A stretch of 53,841 bases of DNA. Origin: Eubacteriales bacterium. Lineage in GTDB: Bacteria > Bacillota > Clostridia > Oscillospirales > CAG-272. A program made the position numbers and the translations under genes. Positions within the stretch are counted from its first letter, which is position 1; the number at the start of each line of letters is the position of its first letter. Where the stretch lies: assembly GCA_018383975.1 (NCBI GenBank), contig JAHAZT010000027.1:1-53841 (forward strand), read 5' to 3'. The notes below the pieces were generated by a model. It was not told the DNA's origin. It saw only the letters and a list, made by a program, of their open reading frames with translations, and searched no databases. This document shows, piece after piece, positions 17,636-25,655 of the stretch.

Positions 17636-18355
17636 TTATTTTTTCGATATGTAGAAAACATAGTACAGCACAACTGCGACAACGGACACTACCGTCAGAA
17701 CTCCGAGGACGATAATATTGTTTCTGGTAAACTTCGGTTTTGACTCCGTGTATGGCGTCAGCTTCATCTTCGACATAAACGGAACCATCGCAAAGAGGAA
17801 TATCGAAAGAAGAAGCGACTCCGCCGGAAAAAGAGCGGCGTTTTTCAGCGTTCTCGCAAGCGTGAAAAGCTTATATGTTTTTTCGGTTGCGAAATAAATG
17901 CTTTGCCAACGCATTATTATCGGCGTAAGAAGCAGATTGCAGACGATGACGACGGAAAATCTCGCAAGTATCACCCTGCCGACGGAAAGCCTCGTTCTGT
18001 AAAGGAAAAGTCCGAAAATGAACGAGCTCATCATCGCCGTGATTATAAACGGGAAGAAATAATCTCCGTGCGGAAAAAGAAACGCGCCGAGAGTATCGCT
18101 TATCGCTCCGCTCGCAAGCCCGACAAGCGGACCGTACACCATCGAGCCCAATGCGTTTGCAAAAAAGCCGACGGATATATAAAGAGCGTTCGGTATCAGC
18201 GGGATACTCAAACCCCGCAGTGTGACGCGGAGCGCGGTTATCATAGCCGCAATGATTATTGTTCTCGGATTTGCAAATTCCGAGGCTGCCCGCTTCCAAT
18301 AACTCCTGTTGAACGGAGACGGAAAACATTCAAGAGAAGTCCCTGCCTTATTCAT
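17636..18355 (-). CDS. ECF transporter S component (FolT-like)
   Basis: A 239-residue membrane protein with about six hydrophobic helices. An N-terminal hydrophilic stretch is followed by PRTIIIAAMITALRVTLRG, then GFFANALGSMVYGPLVGLASGAISDTLGAFLFP, the pattern of ECF S components of the folate family. S components bind a vitamin and dock to a shared energising module (EcfAA'T), which is not in this window. Folate is the family default; a different ligand cannot be excluded in this G3P-linked operon. GGGGG (18367-18363) precedes the ATG. It is the first gene after a long structured leader. Confidence 0.8.
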   Translation of the reverse strand: MNKAGTSLECFPSPFNRSYWKRAASEFANPRTIIIAAMITALRVTLRGLSIPLIPNALYISVGFFANALGSMVYGPLVGLASGAISDTLGAFLFPHGDYFFPFIITAMMSSFIFGLFLYRTRLSVGRVILARFSVVIVCNLLLTPIIMRWQSIYFATEKTYKLFTLARTLKNAALFPAESLLLSIFLFAMVPFMSKMKLTPYTESKPKFTRNNIIVLGVLTVVSVVAVVLYYVFYISKK

Positions 18356-18517
18356 CCGTTTTCCCCCTTTTGATGAATTTCTCCGCCGCAGACGAAGCGC
18401 GGAAAACATCCCCTCGCCGTCGGCAACGGAATCGCAACGCCGATAATGCGGTCGGGGCGAAAGGCAATCGCCTTTCTGCCCGTCGCTTGCGTGCGCTCCG
18501 TGATGTCCTGATATATC
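18356..18517 (-). promoter_or_regulatory. about 160-nt structured leader of the ECF/G3P operon
   Basis: From the predicted +1 (near 18517) to the ECF gene there is G+C-rich non-coding RNA. The clearest element is a stem of GGGC(A)GAAAGGC and GCCTTTCGCCC around a GATT loop (minus strand, about 18482-18456). ACATC (near 18505) can pair with GATGT (near 18410) to close a larger fold. It does not show the consensus pieces I know for THF, TPP, FMN or cobalamin riboswitches. An open frame crosses it and ends in an ATGA overlap with the ECF start, but it has no SD or good start codon. Confidence 0.45.
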
Positions 18518-18519
18518 AG
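18508..18519. promoter_or_regulatory. 12-bp perfect palindrome at the operon start site
   Basis: CTGATATATCAG, a perfect palindrome covering the predicted transcription start of the ECF-AraC-HAD-G3P operon, 5 bp downstream of the -10. Placement suits a repressor operator. Which protein binds it is unknown. Confidence 0.4.
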
Positions 18520-18523
18520 AATG

Positions 18524-18552
18524 ATTATATCACTAAAAAAAACATAATTCAA
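18524..18552 (-). promoter_or_regulatory. sigma-A promoter of the ECF/AraC/HAD/G3P operon
   Basis: Minus-strand TTGAAT (18552-18547), 17-bp spacer, TATAAT (18529-18524), with an extended TG just before the -10. Confidence 0.8.
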
Positions 18553-18591
18553 TAGAAAGAGACAAATTTATATACGTTTTTTACGCAGATA

Positions 18592-19035
18592 TCACCCTTT
18601 CAGCAACGAAAGAAAAGCGGAAGAAATTCTTTCCGTATCGCAGGTTGCGCCCTTGGCAAAAAGGACGTAATCTCTATAATAAATAAATTCCGTATTTTCG
18701 GATGGGTCGCACGGGACGGGCTCGTAATTGCTCTTCATTTCGGCACATAGGCGTTCTGCGTCAATTGCGGTTTTCGTCTTTATCAGTATCAGTTCAAACC
18801 CGTCCGAAGAAAAAACCGGAGAAAATATTTTCGCGTTTTCGACGCCGTTTTTATAAGTTTTTTCGGAAATGCCGATGATATAGCAGTCGTCTTCTTTTAT
18901 GTCTTTATCCGTAAGCTCCCTTCCGGACGCGCTTTTTACGGTTTCCGACATTTCGGAAAAAGATATATTTTTCGCTTCGCCGCATGAACAGAGTACAATC
19001 AGCAGCGCGAGAAAAATCATTGAAAATTTTTTCAT
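18592..19035 (-). CDS. DUF4358-like lipoprotein
   Basis: A 147-residue predicted lipoprotein (MKKFSMIFLALLIVLCSCGE, Cys18). The mature part shows the pattern I associate with DUF4358: a 'FELILIKTKTAIDAERLCAEMKS' helix, then YYRDYVLFAKG near the end. Function is unknown for the family. It follows polA by 49 bp. Its SD (GAGGTGA) is the 3' arm of the hairpin that follows polA, so folding of that hairpin would hide the ribosome site. Confidence 0.75.
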   Translation of the reverse strand: MKKFSMIFLALLIVLCSCGEAKNISFSEMSETVKSASGRELTDKDIKEDDCYIIGISEKTYKNGVENAKIFSPVFSSDGFELILIKTKTAIDAERLCAEMKSNYEPVPCDPSENTEFIYYRDYVLFAKGATCDTERISSAFLSLLKG

Positions 19036-19038
19036 AAA

Positions 19039-19071
19039 AAATCACCTCAACGCTATTGTTTGAGGTGATTT
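19039..19071 (-). terminator. polA terminator whose 3' arm carries the next gene's SD
   Basis: A perfect 12-bp stem (AAATCACCTCAA / TTGAGGTGATTT, loop 9 nt) followed by T's and then at once ATG of the DUF4358 gene. The 3' arm contains GAGGTGA, the only plausible SD of that gene. It can both end polA transcripts and mask translation in any read-through RNA. Confidence 0.8.
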
Positions 19072-19084
19072 GAGATTTTATTCA

Positions 19085-21598
19085 TCAATGAGCTTCATAC
19101 CAGTTCCTGCCCTGCGATATGTCAACCGTCAGCGGCACGGAAAGCGTCGCCGCGTGTTCCATTTCATATTTCAGAATTTCCTCGGCTCTGTCCGCACACG
19201 ACTCCGCCGCTTCGACTATAAGCTCGTCGTGAACCTGCAAAATAAGTCTTGCATCGAGTTTTTCCTCTTTCAGACGTTTATCAACGGCAACCATCGCCAT
19301 TTTGATAATGTCTGCCGCCGCGCCCTGAATAGGACTGTTCATAGCGACTCTTTCTCCGAAGGCTATCTCATTTTTTCTGTGTGATTTCAACTCCGGAATA
19401 TATCTGCGACGACCGAAAAGCGTTGTCACATAGCCGTTCTTTTTTGCTTCTTCAACCACGTCGGAAAGATATTTTCTTATCTTCGGATATGACTGAAGAT
19501 AGCTTTCTATATACTCCGCCGCCTGCCTGCGACTTATATGCAAATCCGTGGCAAGCGAGAATTCGCCCATTCCGTACATTATTCCGAAATTGACGGCTTT
19601 TGCTCTCTTGCGCATTTCAATCGTAACTTCATCCTTTGAAACGCCGAACATTTTCATCGCCGTTGACGAGTGAATGTCAAAACCGGAAAGAAACGCCTCA
19701 CGCATATTTTCGTCGTCCGAAACGGCACAAAGTATGCGCAGCTCTATCTGCGAATAGTCCGCGTCTATAAGCACTCTTCCGTCACGCGTCGGGACGAAAA
19801 ACTTACGGAACTCTCTTCCCAGCTCGGTTTTTATCGGAATGTTCTGAAGATTCGGCTCCGCAGAGGAAAGCCTTCCCGTCGCCGTGACAGCCTGCTTGAA
19901 GCGCGTATGCACTCTGCCGTTTTCGTCGGCAGCTTCTATAAGCCCGTCCGCATAAGTGCTTTTGAGTTTTCCGTCCGCACGGTATTCGAGAATGTAGTCT
20001 ATAATGGGAGAAAACGGTCGGAGCGATTCAAGCACTTCGGCACTTGTCGAATATCCGCTTTTCGTTTTTTTACCGGTCGGCAGGTGCATATCGTCAAAAA
20101 GCACCGCGCCGAGCTGCTTCGGCGAATTTATATTGAATTCCGTTCCCGCAAGCATATAAATCTGTGTTGCGAGTTGTTCCTGTGCTTCGCCGAGTGCCGA
20201 TGAAAACTCTGCGAGCTTTTCCGTATCGACCTTAAACCCCTCGCTCTCCATTTCGTAAAGAACGTTTGCGAGAGGAAACTCCGTCTTTTTATACAGCTTC
20301 ATTTGTCCGGTTTTTTCAAGCTCGGCGGTAAAAACGCCGTAAAGCGAATATATATAATAAGCCTCCGACGCCTTGTCCTTCACTTCCGCGCCAAGATATC
20401 TCGAAACCGCTTTTTCAAGAGAAACATCGCCGACGCCGCCCATACAGAGATAACCCATAAGCATTACGTCATCCTTGCAGGAGGAAAAATCAACGCCGTA
20501 TTTTTCAAGCTGATGACGGGTTTCCTTTACGTCATAGCATACAAGACGCGCCCCGCCGCTGAAAAGACTTTTGTTTTGCGCAATTCCGCTTATGCAAAGC
20601 AATTTCCCTTCATGTGCGAGATATATTTTATCGTTTTCAAAATCTATCGAACAACCGCAGACGACGCTTGCGTCTATATCGTTCGCCGTCGACTCCTCTG
20701 CCTCCGGAACCTCCGGAAGTTTATCTGCACTTGCTGCCTCACCGAGTCCGAAGCGCTTTATAAAACCCGAAAAATCAAGTTTTCGGAACATTTCGTAAAG
20801 CGCGGCACCGTCGATACCTTTGTATTCAACCTCGTCAAGCGACGGCAAAGACGGAACATTTTTATCTATGGTCGCAAGCGTGCGCGAAAGAAATACCGCG
20901 TCCTTGCTCTGCTCAAGCTTCGATTTTACACCGGCGGAGAGTGTGCCCGTCGCATAGATTTCGTACAGACGGTCAATATTTCCATATTCTTCAATCAGCT
21001 TTCCCGCCGTTTTTTCGCCTATTCCCGCCGCGCCGGGAATGTTGTCCGAGCTGTCGCCCATCAGCGCCTTCATATCGACAAACTGCGAAGGGTAGATGCC
21101 GTATTTCGCGCGGAATGCTTCAACGTCATATTTTACGGAGTCTCCCGTCGTTGCAAGCAGAACGGTTGTATTGTCATTTATAAGCTGAAGCGAGTCTTTA
21201 TCCCCCGTGACAATATATGTCATAACGTCGCTTTCCCCGCATATGCGCGAATAAGTGCCGAGAATGTCGTCCGCTTCATAGCCCGAAAGCTCAACGCAAT
21301 GCGCCCCCATTGCACGAAGACACTCCTTTGCGGGAGCGAACTGCGAAAGCAATTCCGGCGGCGTTACGTGCCTGCCCGCCTTGTATTCGGCAAACATTTT
21401 GTGTCGGAACGTCGGCGCATGAACGTCGAAAGCAACGACAAAATAGTCCGGATCAAGCTCCGTTACGTGCTTTGAAATTATATTTATCATTCCGTAAATC
21501 GCGTTTGTCGGCGTACCGTCCCTTGCGGTCAGTCCGCGGACGCCGTAATATGCGCGGTTTATTATGGAGTTTCCGTCAACGCAAAGCATTTTCTTCAT
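19085..21598 (-). CDS. polA: DNA polymerase I
   Basis: An 837-residue enzyme for repair and Okazaki-fragment processing. The N-terminal 5'-3' exonuclease domain is intact (LCVDGNSIINRAYYG; GYEADDILG; TGDKDSLQL; KALMGDSSDNIPG). The middle domain lacks the DxE and other carboxylates of a working 3'-5' exonuclease, as in Bacillus and Thermus enzymes. The polymerase domain has motif A (DYSQIELR, Asp614), motif B (RKRAKAVNFGIMYG) and motif C (VHDE, Asp791). GAGG lies upstream of the ATG. The DUF4358 lipoprotein follows on the same strand. Confidence 0.97.
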   Translation of the reverse strand: MKKMLCVDGNSIINRAYYGVRGLTARDGTPTNAIYGMINIISKHVTELDPDYFVVAFDVHAPTFRHKMFAEYKAGRHVTPPELLSQFAPAKECLRAMGAHCVELSGYEADDILGTYSRICGESDVMTYIVTGDKDSLQLINDNTTVLLATTGDSVKYDVEAFRAKYGIYPSQFVDMKALMGDSSDNIPGAAGIGEKTAGKLIEEYGNIDRLYEIYATGTLSAGVKSKLEQSKDAVFLSRTLATIDKNVPSLPSLDEVEYKGIDGAALYEMFRKLDFSGFIKRFGLGEAASADKLPEVPEAEESTANDIDASVVCGCSIDFENDKIYLAHEGKLLCISGIAQNKSLFSGGARLVCYDVKETRHQLEKYGVDFSSCKDDVMLMGYLCMGGVGDVSLEKAVSRYLGAEVKDKASEAYYIYSLYGVFTAELEKTGQMKLYKKTEFPLANVLYEMESEGFKVDTEKLAEFSSALGEAQEQLATQIYMLAGTEFNINSPKQLGAVLFDDMHLPTGKKTKSGYSTSAEVLESLRPFSPIIDYILEYRADGKLKSTYADGLIEAADENGRVHTRFKQAVTATGRLSSAEPNLQNIPIKTELGREFRKFFVPTRDGRVLIDADYSQIELRILCAVSDDENMREAFLSGFDIHSSTAMKMFGVSKDEVTIEMRKRAKAVNFGIMYGMGEFSLATDLHISRRQAAEYIESYLQSYPKIRKYLSDVVEEAKKNGYVTTLFGRRRYIPELKSHRKNEIAFGERVAMNSPIQGAAADIIKMAMVAVDKRLKEEKLDARLILQVHDELIVEAAESCADRAEEILKYEMEHAATLSVPLTVDISQGRNWYEAH

Positions 21599-21633
21599 AA
21601 TCGCTTCAGTCCTCTTTTCCGATTGTTAAGCAT

Positions 21634-21661
21634 AGTATATCACATTTTTTATTATTTGCAA
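21634..21661 (-). promoter_or_regulatory. polA promoter
   Basis: Minus-strand TTGCAA (21661-21656), 16 bp, TATACT (21639-21634) with an extended TG before the -10. It is divergent from the tRNA promoter. Confidence 0.65.
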
Positions 21662-21669
21662 ACAAAATC

Positions 21670-21698
21670 TTGACAAATCGAAAAGCTTTTGCTATAAT
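21670..21698 (+). promoter_or_regulatory. tRNA-Thr promoter
   Basis: Consensus TTGACA (21670-21675), 17 bp, TATAAT (21693-21698), 13 bp before the tRNA. The strongest sigma-A match in the window. Confidence 0.92.
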
Positions 21699-21711
21699 AA
21701 CATTCGCCGAC

Positions 21712-21787
21712 GCTACTATGGCTCAGTTGGCAGAGCGCGTCCTTGGTAAGGACGAGGTCGCCGGTCCGAATCCGGCTAGTAGCTCCA
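21712..21787 (+). tRNA. tRNA-Thr (anticodon GGT)
   Basis: A 76-nt cloverleaf: acceptor GCTACTA/TAGTAGC, D stem GCTC/GAGC, anticodon stem CGTCC/GGACG with loop TTGGTAA (anticodon GGT, reads ACC and ACT), T stem GCCGG/CCGGC, discriminator T, and genomically encoded CCA. It has its own promoter and terminator. Confidence 0.97.
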
Positions 21788-21820
21788 AAAATCCCGCACT
21801 TGCGTGCGGGATTTTTATTT
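21788..21820. terminator. bidirectional terminator after tRNA-Thr
   Basis: A 12-bp stem AAAATCCCGCAC / GTGCGGGATTTT with a TTGC loop and T-runs on both strands. It ends the tRNA transcript and, on the minus strand, the SDR-GNAT transcript. Confidence 0.92.
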
Positions 21821-21824
21821 TTCT

Positions 21825-22373
21825 CTATTTCAGCGGCAAAAGCATTAAAACAATCTCCTGCCAGCCCGCTTTGTGCAGGCGGAATCCTTTCGGGTTTCTT
21901 CCGTACTCGATAAATCCGAGGCTTTTATAAAGGCTCACAGCGGCGACATTGTCCGAAACAACATCCAGCTCAAGCTGCTCATATCCGGCGTTTTTTGCGC
22001 ACTCTATGCACGCCTCCGCGAGCGCCCTGCCGATTCCGAGTCCGCAGAAGTCTTTTTCAACGCTTATCCCGAACTCCGCGCGATGGCTGACTTTTTCCTT
22101 TCTTCCGACGGCGTCGATCCCGGCCGTTCCGACGACTCTGCCGTCAACAATGGCACACATCTCTATCTCTCTTTCGCTTTCTTCCTTTGAGGAAAGATAA
22201 ATCCTTTCCATCCCGATCTCCATAATATCCCCGTCCGACTGCGACGGAAGAAAATCTGTCTCTTCGTGTGTCAGACGGAATATTCTGCAAACTTCTCCGG
22301 CGTCGGCAGCCGTTGCATTTTTCAAAACACAGCTGCGACCGTCCTTCAGAGCAACAGTCTTTTCAAACCTCAT
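21825..22373 (-). CDS. GNAT-family N-acetyltransferase
   Basis: A 182-residue GNAT enzyme using acetyl-CoA. Motif A (FGISVEKDFCGLGIGRALAEACIECAK, about residues 107-135) contains the acetyl-CoA pyrophosphate loop. Motif B (NVAAVSLYKSLGFIEYG) follows. It is closest in outline to RimI/RimL-like and small-molecule acetyltransferases; the substrate is unknown. The ATG at 22373 overlaps the SDR stop (TAATG), with GGGAGA upstream, so the two are cotranslated. Confidence 0.88.
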   Translation of the reverse strand: MRFEKTVALKDGRSCVLKNATAADAGEVCRIFRLTHEETDFLPSQSDGDIMEIGMERIYLSSKEESEREIEMCAIVDGRVVGTAGIDAVGRKEKVSHRAEFGISVEKDFCGLGIGRALAEACIECAKNAGYEQLELDVVSDNVAAVSLYKSLGFIEYGRNPKGFRLHKAGWQEIVLMLLPLK

Positions 22374-23152
22374 TATTTCTTTCTCCCGTACGGTTTTTTC
22401 TGCTGACGACACCACGTTTTCATAACAAAGTTATGTGAAAGGTGCTTGACGGCAAAAACCTGAAGTCTTGCGGCGGCGCCGCAAACGGAAACCTTTTTGT
22501 GCTTTTTCATATCCTTTATAGCACGGCTGACAACCTGCTCCGCCGTGTAATAATGACTGTAATACGTTATGACGGAGTCATCCTCGACCGCGTGGTCAAA
22601 GAATTCCGTCTTTACCCAGAACGGGCACACCGCCATAACATCAATTCCCTTCGGAGCAAGCTCTGCCGCAAGTCCCTGCGAAAAGCTGAGTACAAACGCC
22701 TTGCTTGCTGCGTAAACGTTGATATATGGCACGGGCTGGAACGCCGAAAGCGAACCCATTTCATATATCTGGCTTCCGTTTTTCATATAAGGAATCGATT
22801 TGTATGTCATGCCGACAAGCGCCATATCGTTCAGCTCTATCATCTGATAATATGTTTCAAGAGGCATATCCGTCGTTGCCGCAAATTTGCCAAAGCCTCC
22901 GGCGTTTACAAGCACCTCTATTTCCGGATTTTCCTCTTCAAGCATTTTTCCGTATGTCTCTATGCTTTCCTTCTTCGTAAGGTCGAGAGAGAGCGGTCTT
23001 ATCTGCGCGCGCGTTTTGCCTTTCAGCTCTTCAAGACGGTCAAGCCTGCGGGCAATGACCCATATCTCGTCAAAATTATGGCAGGCATCAAGCTGAAAAA
23101 CAAATTCTCTTCCCATTCCGGAGGACGCCCCTGTTATAACGGCAATTTTCAT
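22373..23152 (-). CDS. short-chain dehydrogenase/reductase (SDR)
   Basis: A 259-residue classical SDR. The NAD(P) motif TGASSGMG is at 8-15, NAG(GFG) follows, a Ser in GSLSA and YAASK give the catalytic Ser-Tyr-Lys, and VCPFWVKT matches the usual 'PG' loop. Basic residues after the second strand (ARRLDR) favour NADP. It resembles the DltE/YqjQ kind of SDR; the substrate is unknown. ATG at 23152 sits 12 nt after GGAG. The upstream in-frame TTG is rejected since it overlaps the predicted start of transcription. Confidence 0.88.
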   Translation of the reverse strand: MKIAVITGASSGMGREFVFQLDACHNFDEIWVIARRLDRLEELKGKTRAQIRPLSLDLTKKESIETYGKMLEEENPEIEVLVNAGGFGKFAATTDMPLETYYQMIELNDMALVGMTYKSIPYMKNGSQIYEMGSLSAFQPVPYINVYAASKAFVLSFSQGLAAELAPKGIDVMAVCPFWVKTEFFDHAVEDDSVITYYSHYYTAEQVVSRAIKDMKKHKKVSVCGAAARLQVFAVKHLSHNFVMKTWCRQQKKPYGRKK

Positions 23153-23188
23153 ATCTATCAAAAACTCCTTTTCCCTTTGTTCAGACAA

Positions 23189-23217
23189 ATTTTATCACAA
23201 CGCACCTCTGTTGTCAA
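23189..23217 (-). promoter_or_regulatory. promoter of SDR-GNAT
   Basis: Minus-strand TTGACA (23217-23212), 17 bp, TAAAAT (23194-23189). Confidence 0.8.
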
Positions 23218-23237
23218 CAGTTTTGCCGCGCAAAAGA

Positions 23238-23261
23238 AAAGCACCCCGCAAGAGGCGCTTT
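23238..23261 (-). terminator. terminator of the three-repeat lipoprotein gene
   Basis: Minus-strand AAAGCGCCTC / GGGGTGCTTT stem of about 10 bp with two G-T pairs, a tight loop, then TTTTCTTTT. It lies 20-40 bp after the stop. Confidence 0.75.
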
Positions 23262-23279
23262 CATTTTTTAAGAGCGTAT

Positions 23280-25577
23280 TCAGTTGCTTGCTACATAGGA
23301 CGAAAGATCCGTCGGAACTTCAATATACGCGCCGACTTCGGGACTCCATATGCCGACCTGATCCAAGCACTTTTTCGTTATCAGGGTCTTGTTTCCTCCG
23401 ACAAGACTGAATTCGAGACCGATATGGAAGCTTGTCCAATACCCTGTAAAGTAACCGTTTTCGTCAATTCCAAACGAAATTGTCGGAACCATATAATGAT
23501 ACTCCTTTGCAGAGCCGAGAATCGTCTTTCCGTATCTCTCGCGGACAGCCTGCTCAAGCTCCTCGATGTCGCTTCCGTAGACCTCGCCGAAATCAAACTC
23601 ACCGAGATTTATCTTTATCTGCATCGATCCGCTGTCGAACGTTATTACTTCCGCTTTTTCAAACAGTTCTTTGGGAAGCATATTCCTTATATCATCTATC
23701 GAAGGCAGGAGCAGATAACTGTCTGATTCATCGGAAATATTGTATCTGGTCTTTTGCCCGCCTGCGTTCAGATACTCTGTTTTGTCATTTCTGTAAACGG
23801 CTGCCTCGCGCGTTTTTCCGTCTTCCTCTATTTTAATTTCGCCGGATCCGATGATAACGCCGCTGGTAAGTCCCTTTACGTCGCCGCCGAAACGCACGTT
23901 CAATTCGCTCTTGACGCCATCGAATTCGTATTTTGCGTTGTTTATCATATAGTATTTATAAGAGTCGCGGTCCTCTGTCTTCATCAGAGCTCTCATAAGC
24001 AGATAATACGCTTCGTTTTCAAGCTTATAATCGTCAAGATTGCCCGGAACGTCAACCTTGACCTTCGCTCCCGTGTTCAGAATCTTTGTATCAACCTGCG
24101 CCGCAGAGGAGGAAAGCGTCGTTCCGTCAGCATTTTTGAGTACAAGATCGTAGCTGACGGAATGTTCGCAGATTATGCCGTCCGAGTCTATCGTAACGGA
24201 GATCAGTGCATTCGAAATTTCATATCCGTAATTGTATTCTTCGTATTCCGAAAGAGTATCGGCAACACTTCTGAAACAACGGAGAAACTCCTTCTGATCA
24301 AGCACAATGCCGGTTATCTTTGTTTTGCCCAATACCGTTTCGACCTCAACGTCATCAAACGCTTTTTTCGGAAGCTCAACAAGGAGCTCCTTGAAAGGCG
24401 AAACAAGGTTGTAAGCGGCTATCGGCTCAACCTCAATATCAAATTTTCCGTTACCGACTCCGGCAACTGTAACATAAGCATAGCCGTTCTCGTTATAAAC
24501 GGAAACTCTGCCGCTTGACAGAGAGCCTTTGGATTCAACATATCCGGAAGCTATGGGCTTCCCGGTATCAAAGCCGGATATTTTTGCCCCTGACGAAACC
24601 TCTGTCAAAACGCTTACGCCAAGATACGATGTTGCCGTCGCCTTTGACAGCATAGCATACTCAACGGCGCTGAGACTTCTCGTTTTTCTGAAAGCGTTGA
24701 GATATGCCTTATATGCGTCTGCCGCAGAAAAATAACTGTCTATATCAGCCGGCACGTCAACCTTGACCTCCGCTCCGGGATTGACAAATTCTATTTCTAT
24801 CGAAGCGTTAAGCTCTATATCTTCATCTTCCTCTGTTTTTGAAGCTTCGTCTTTGACAAGCGTATAGTCGAGGCTGTATTTCGATATATATCCGTCGCTG
24901 CCGATGCACACATTTACGTTGACGCCGCGGAATGACATTTCCGATAGCGAGGAATAATCATCCTCTTCAATGAATTTGAGAAAGCTCTCAAGCGCTTCTT
25001 TATAACTGCTCTTGAACTGCTCCGAAGTCAGCTCGAAGGCGATTGTCTTTGTGCCGTCATCGTTTTCAACGATATTGACATCCTTTAAAATCTCCTCTGG
25101 AAAAGCAACGATTGATTTTTTCGTCATCGAGGAAAGGTTGTATGTAATTGCTTCGGGAGAGTCGATTGCAATCTTCTTTTTTGACAGTTTTGCAATATCG
25201 ATATATGCCATTCCGTCCGCATTGTAAACAGATGCGCTGACCGTGACCCCGCCAATTGACAGATCGACAACGCCCGATGAAACGGGTTTTTTATCATTTA
25301 TGCCGACGGTCTTTGCGTGCGTTTTGACATCAATTCCGATTTCCTCTTCGCCATTGACCATCGAAACGTCCATTTTGCAGTTATATTCAACGGCACTGAG
25401 CGCTTTTGTTTTTCCGTAAGCATCAGAAAATATATCGTACGCCGTTTTCTTAACAGGCACTATGACTTCGGCTTCGGTTGTCGATGTGGTTGTTTGCTGG
25501 GTTTTTCCGCAAGCTGTGAGAATAAGCGCGGAAGCGGCAATAGCGAGCGCGAGTATAAAAACAGTGATTTTCTTCAT
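23280..25577 (-). CDS. large lipoprotein with three internal repeats
   Basis: A 765-residue predicted lipoprotein (MKKITVFILALAIAASALILTAC, Cys23) followed by a Thr-rich linker and three tandem repeats of about 240 residues. Each opens with an 'AY..(Y/L)..A..KT..(L)S(A)VEY' helix and closes with a (K)VDVP-x-x-(I/L)-D-x-Y turn: about 280-290 (VKVDVPADIDSY), about 525-535 (VKVDVPGNLDDY) and the C-terminus (EVPTDLSSY). In between, long amphipathic beta strands suggest a LolA/LppX-like half-barrel, as in several Firmicute lipoprotein families (inference). Repeat 3 is the most diverged. Ligand or role unknown. Only a weak A/G-rich SD precedes the ATG, and no clear promoter is visible after the upstream gene's terminator. 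Confidence 0.75.
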   Translation of the reverse strand: MKKITVFILALAIAASALILTACGKTQQTTTSTTEAEVIVPVKKTAYDIFSDAYGKTKALSAVEYNCKMDVSMVNGEEEIGIDVKTHAKTVGINDKKPVSSGVVDLSIGGVTVSASVYNADGMAYIDIAKLSKKKIAIDSPEAITYNLSSMTKKSIVAFPEEILKDVNIVENDDGTKTIAFELTSEQFKSSYKEALESFLKFIEEDDYSSLSEMSFRGVNVNVCIGSDGYISKYSLDYTLVKDEASKTEEDEDIELNASIEIEFVNPGAEVKVDVPADIDSYFSAADAYKAYLNAFRKTRSLSAVEYAMLSKATATSYLGVSVLTEVSSGAKISGFDTGKPIASGYVESKGSLSSGRVSVYNENGYAYVTVAGVGNGKFDIEVEPIAAYNLVSPFKELLVELPKKAFDDVEVETVLGKTKITGIVLDQKEFLRCFRSVADTLSEYEEYNYGYEISNALISVTIDSDGIICEHSVSYDLVLKNADGTTLSSSAAQVDTKILNTGAKVKVDVPGNLDDYKLENEAYYLLMRALMKTEDRDSYKYYMINNAKYEFDGVKSELNVRFGGDVKGLTSGVIIGSGEIKIEEDGKTREAAVYRNDKTEYLNAGGQKTRYNISDESDSYLLLPSIDDIRNMLPKELFEKAEVITFDSGSMQIKINLGEFDFGEVYGSDIEELEQAVRERYGKTILGSAKEYHYMVPTISFGIDENGYFTGYWTSFHIGLEFSLVGGNKTLITKKCLDQVGIWSPEVGAYIEVPTDLSSYVASN

Positions 25578-25607
25578 TTATGAGTTTCTTTCTGCCATAG
25601 CTTAAAA

Positions 25608-25640
25608 AAAGCCGCCGTAATCAGATCGAAAACGGCGGTT
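25608..25640 (-). terminator. terminator of the small P-loop gene
   Basis: Minus-strand AAACCGCCGT / ACGGCGGC followed by TTTTTTT. About 13-nt loop. Confidence 0.8.
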
Positions 25641-25655
25641 TTGACATTTTGCTTA

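Noticed and set aside
18352..18552. Minus-strand 66-codon frame in the ECF leader, overlapping the ECF start by ATGA
   Set aside because: No SD and its first Met lies upstream of the predicted transcription start; more likely structured RNA. Kept as part of the leader feature.
20303..21475. Long plus-strand open frame (390 codons) opposite polA
   Set aside because: It is antisense to clearly conserved polymerase motifs, its product is basic and of no recognisable fold, and it has no SD.
22442..23410. Plus-strand frame of 322 codons opposite the SDR gene
   Set aside because: Opposite an intact SDR with TG and YxxxK motifs; crosses the SDR promoter.
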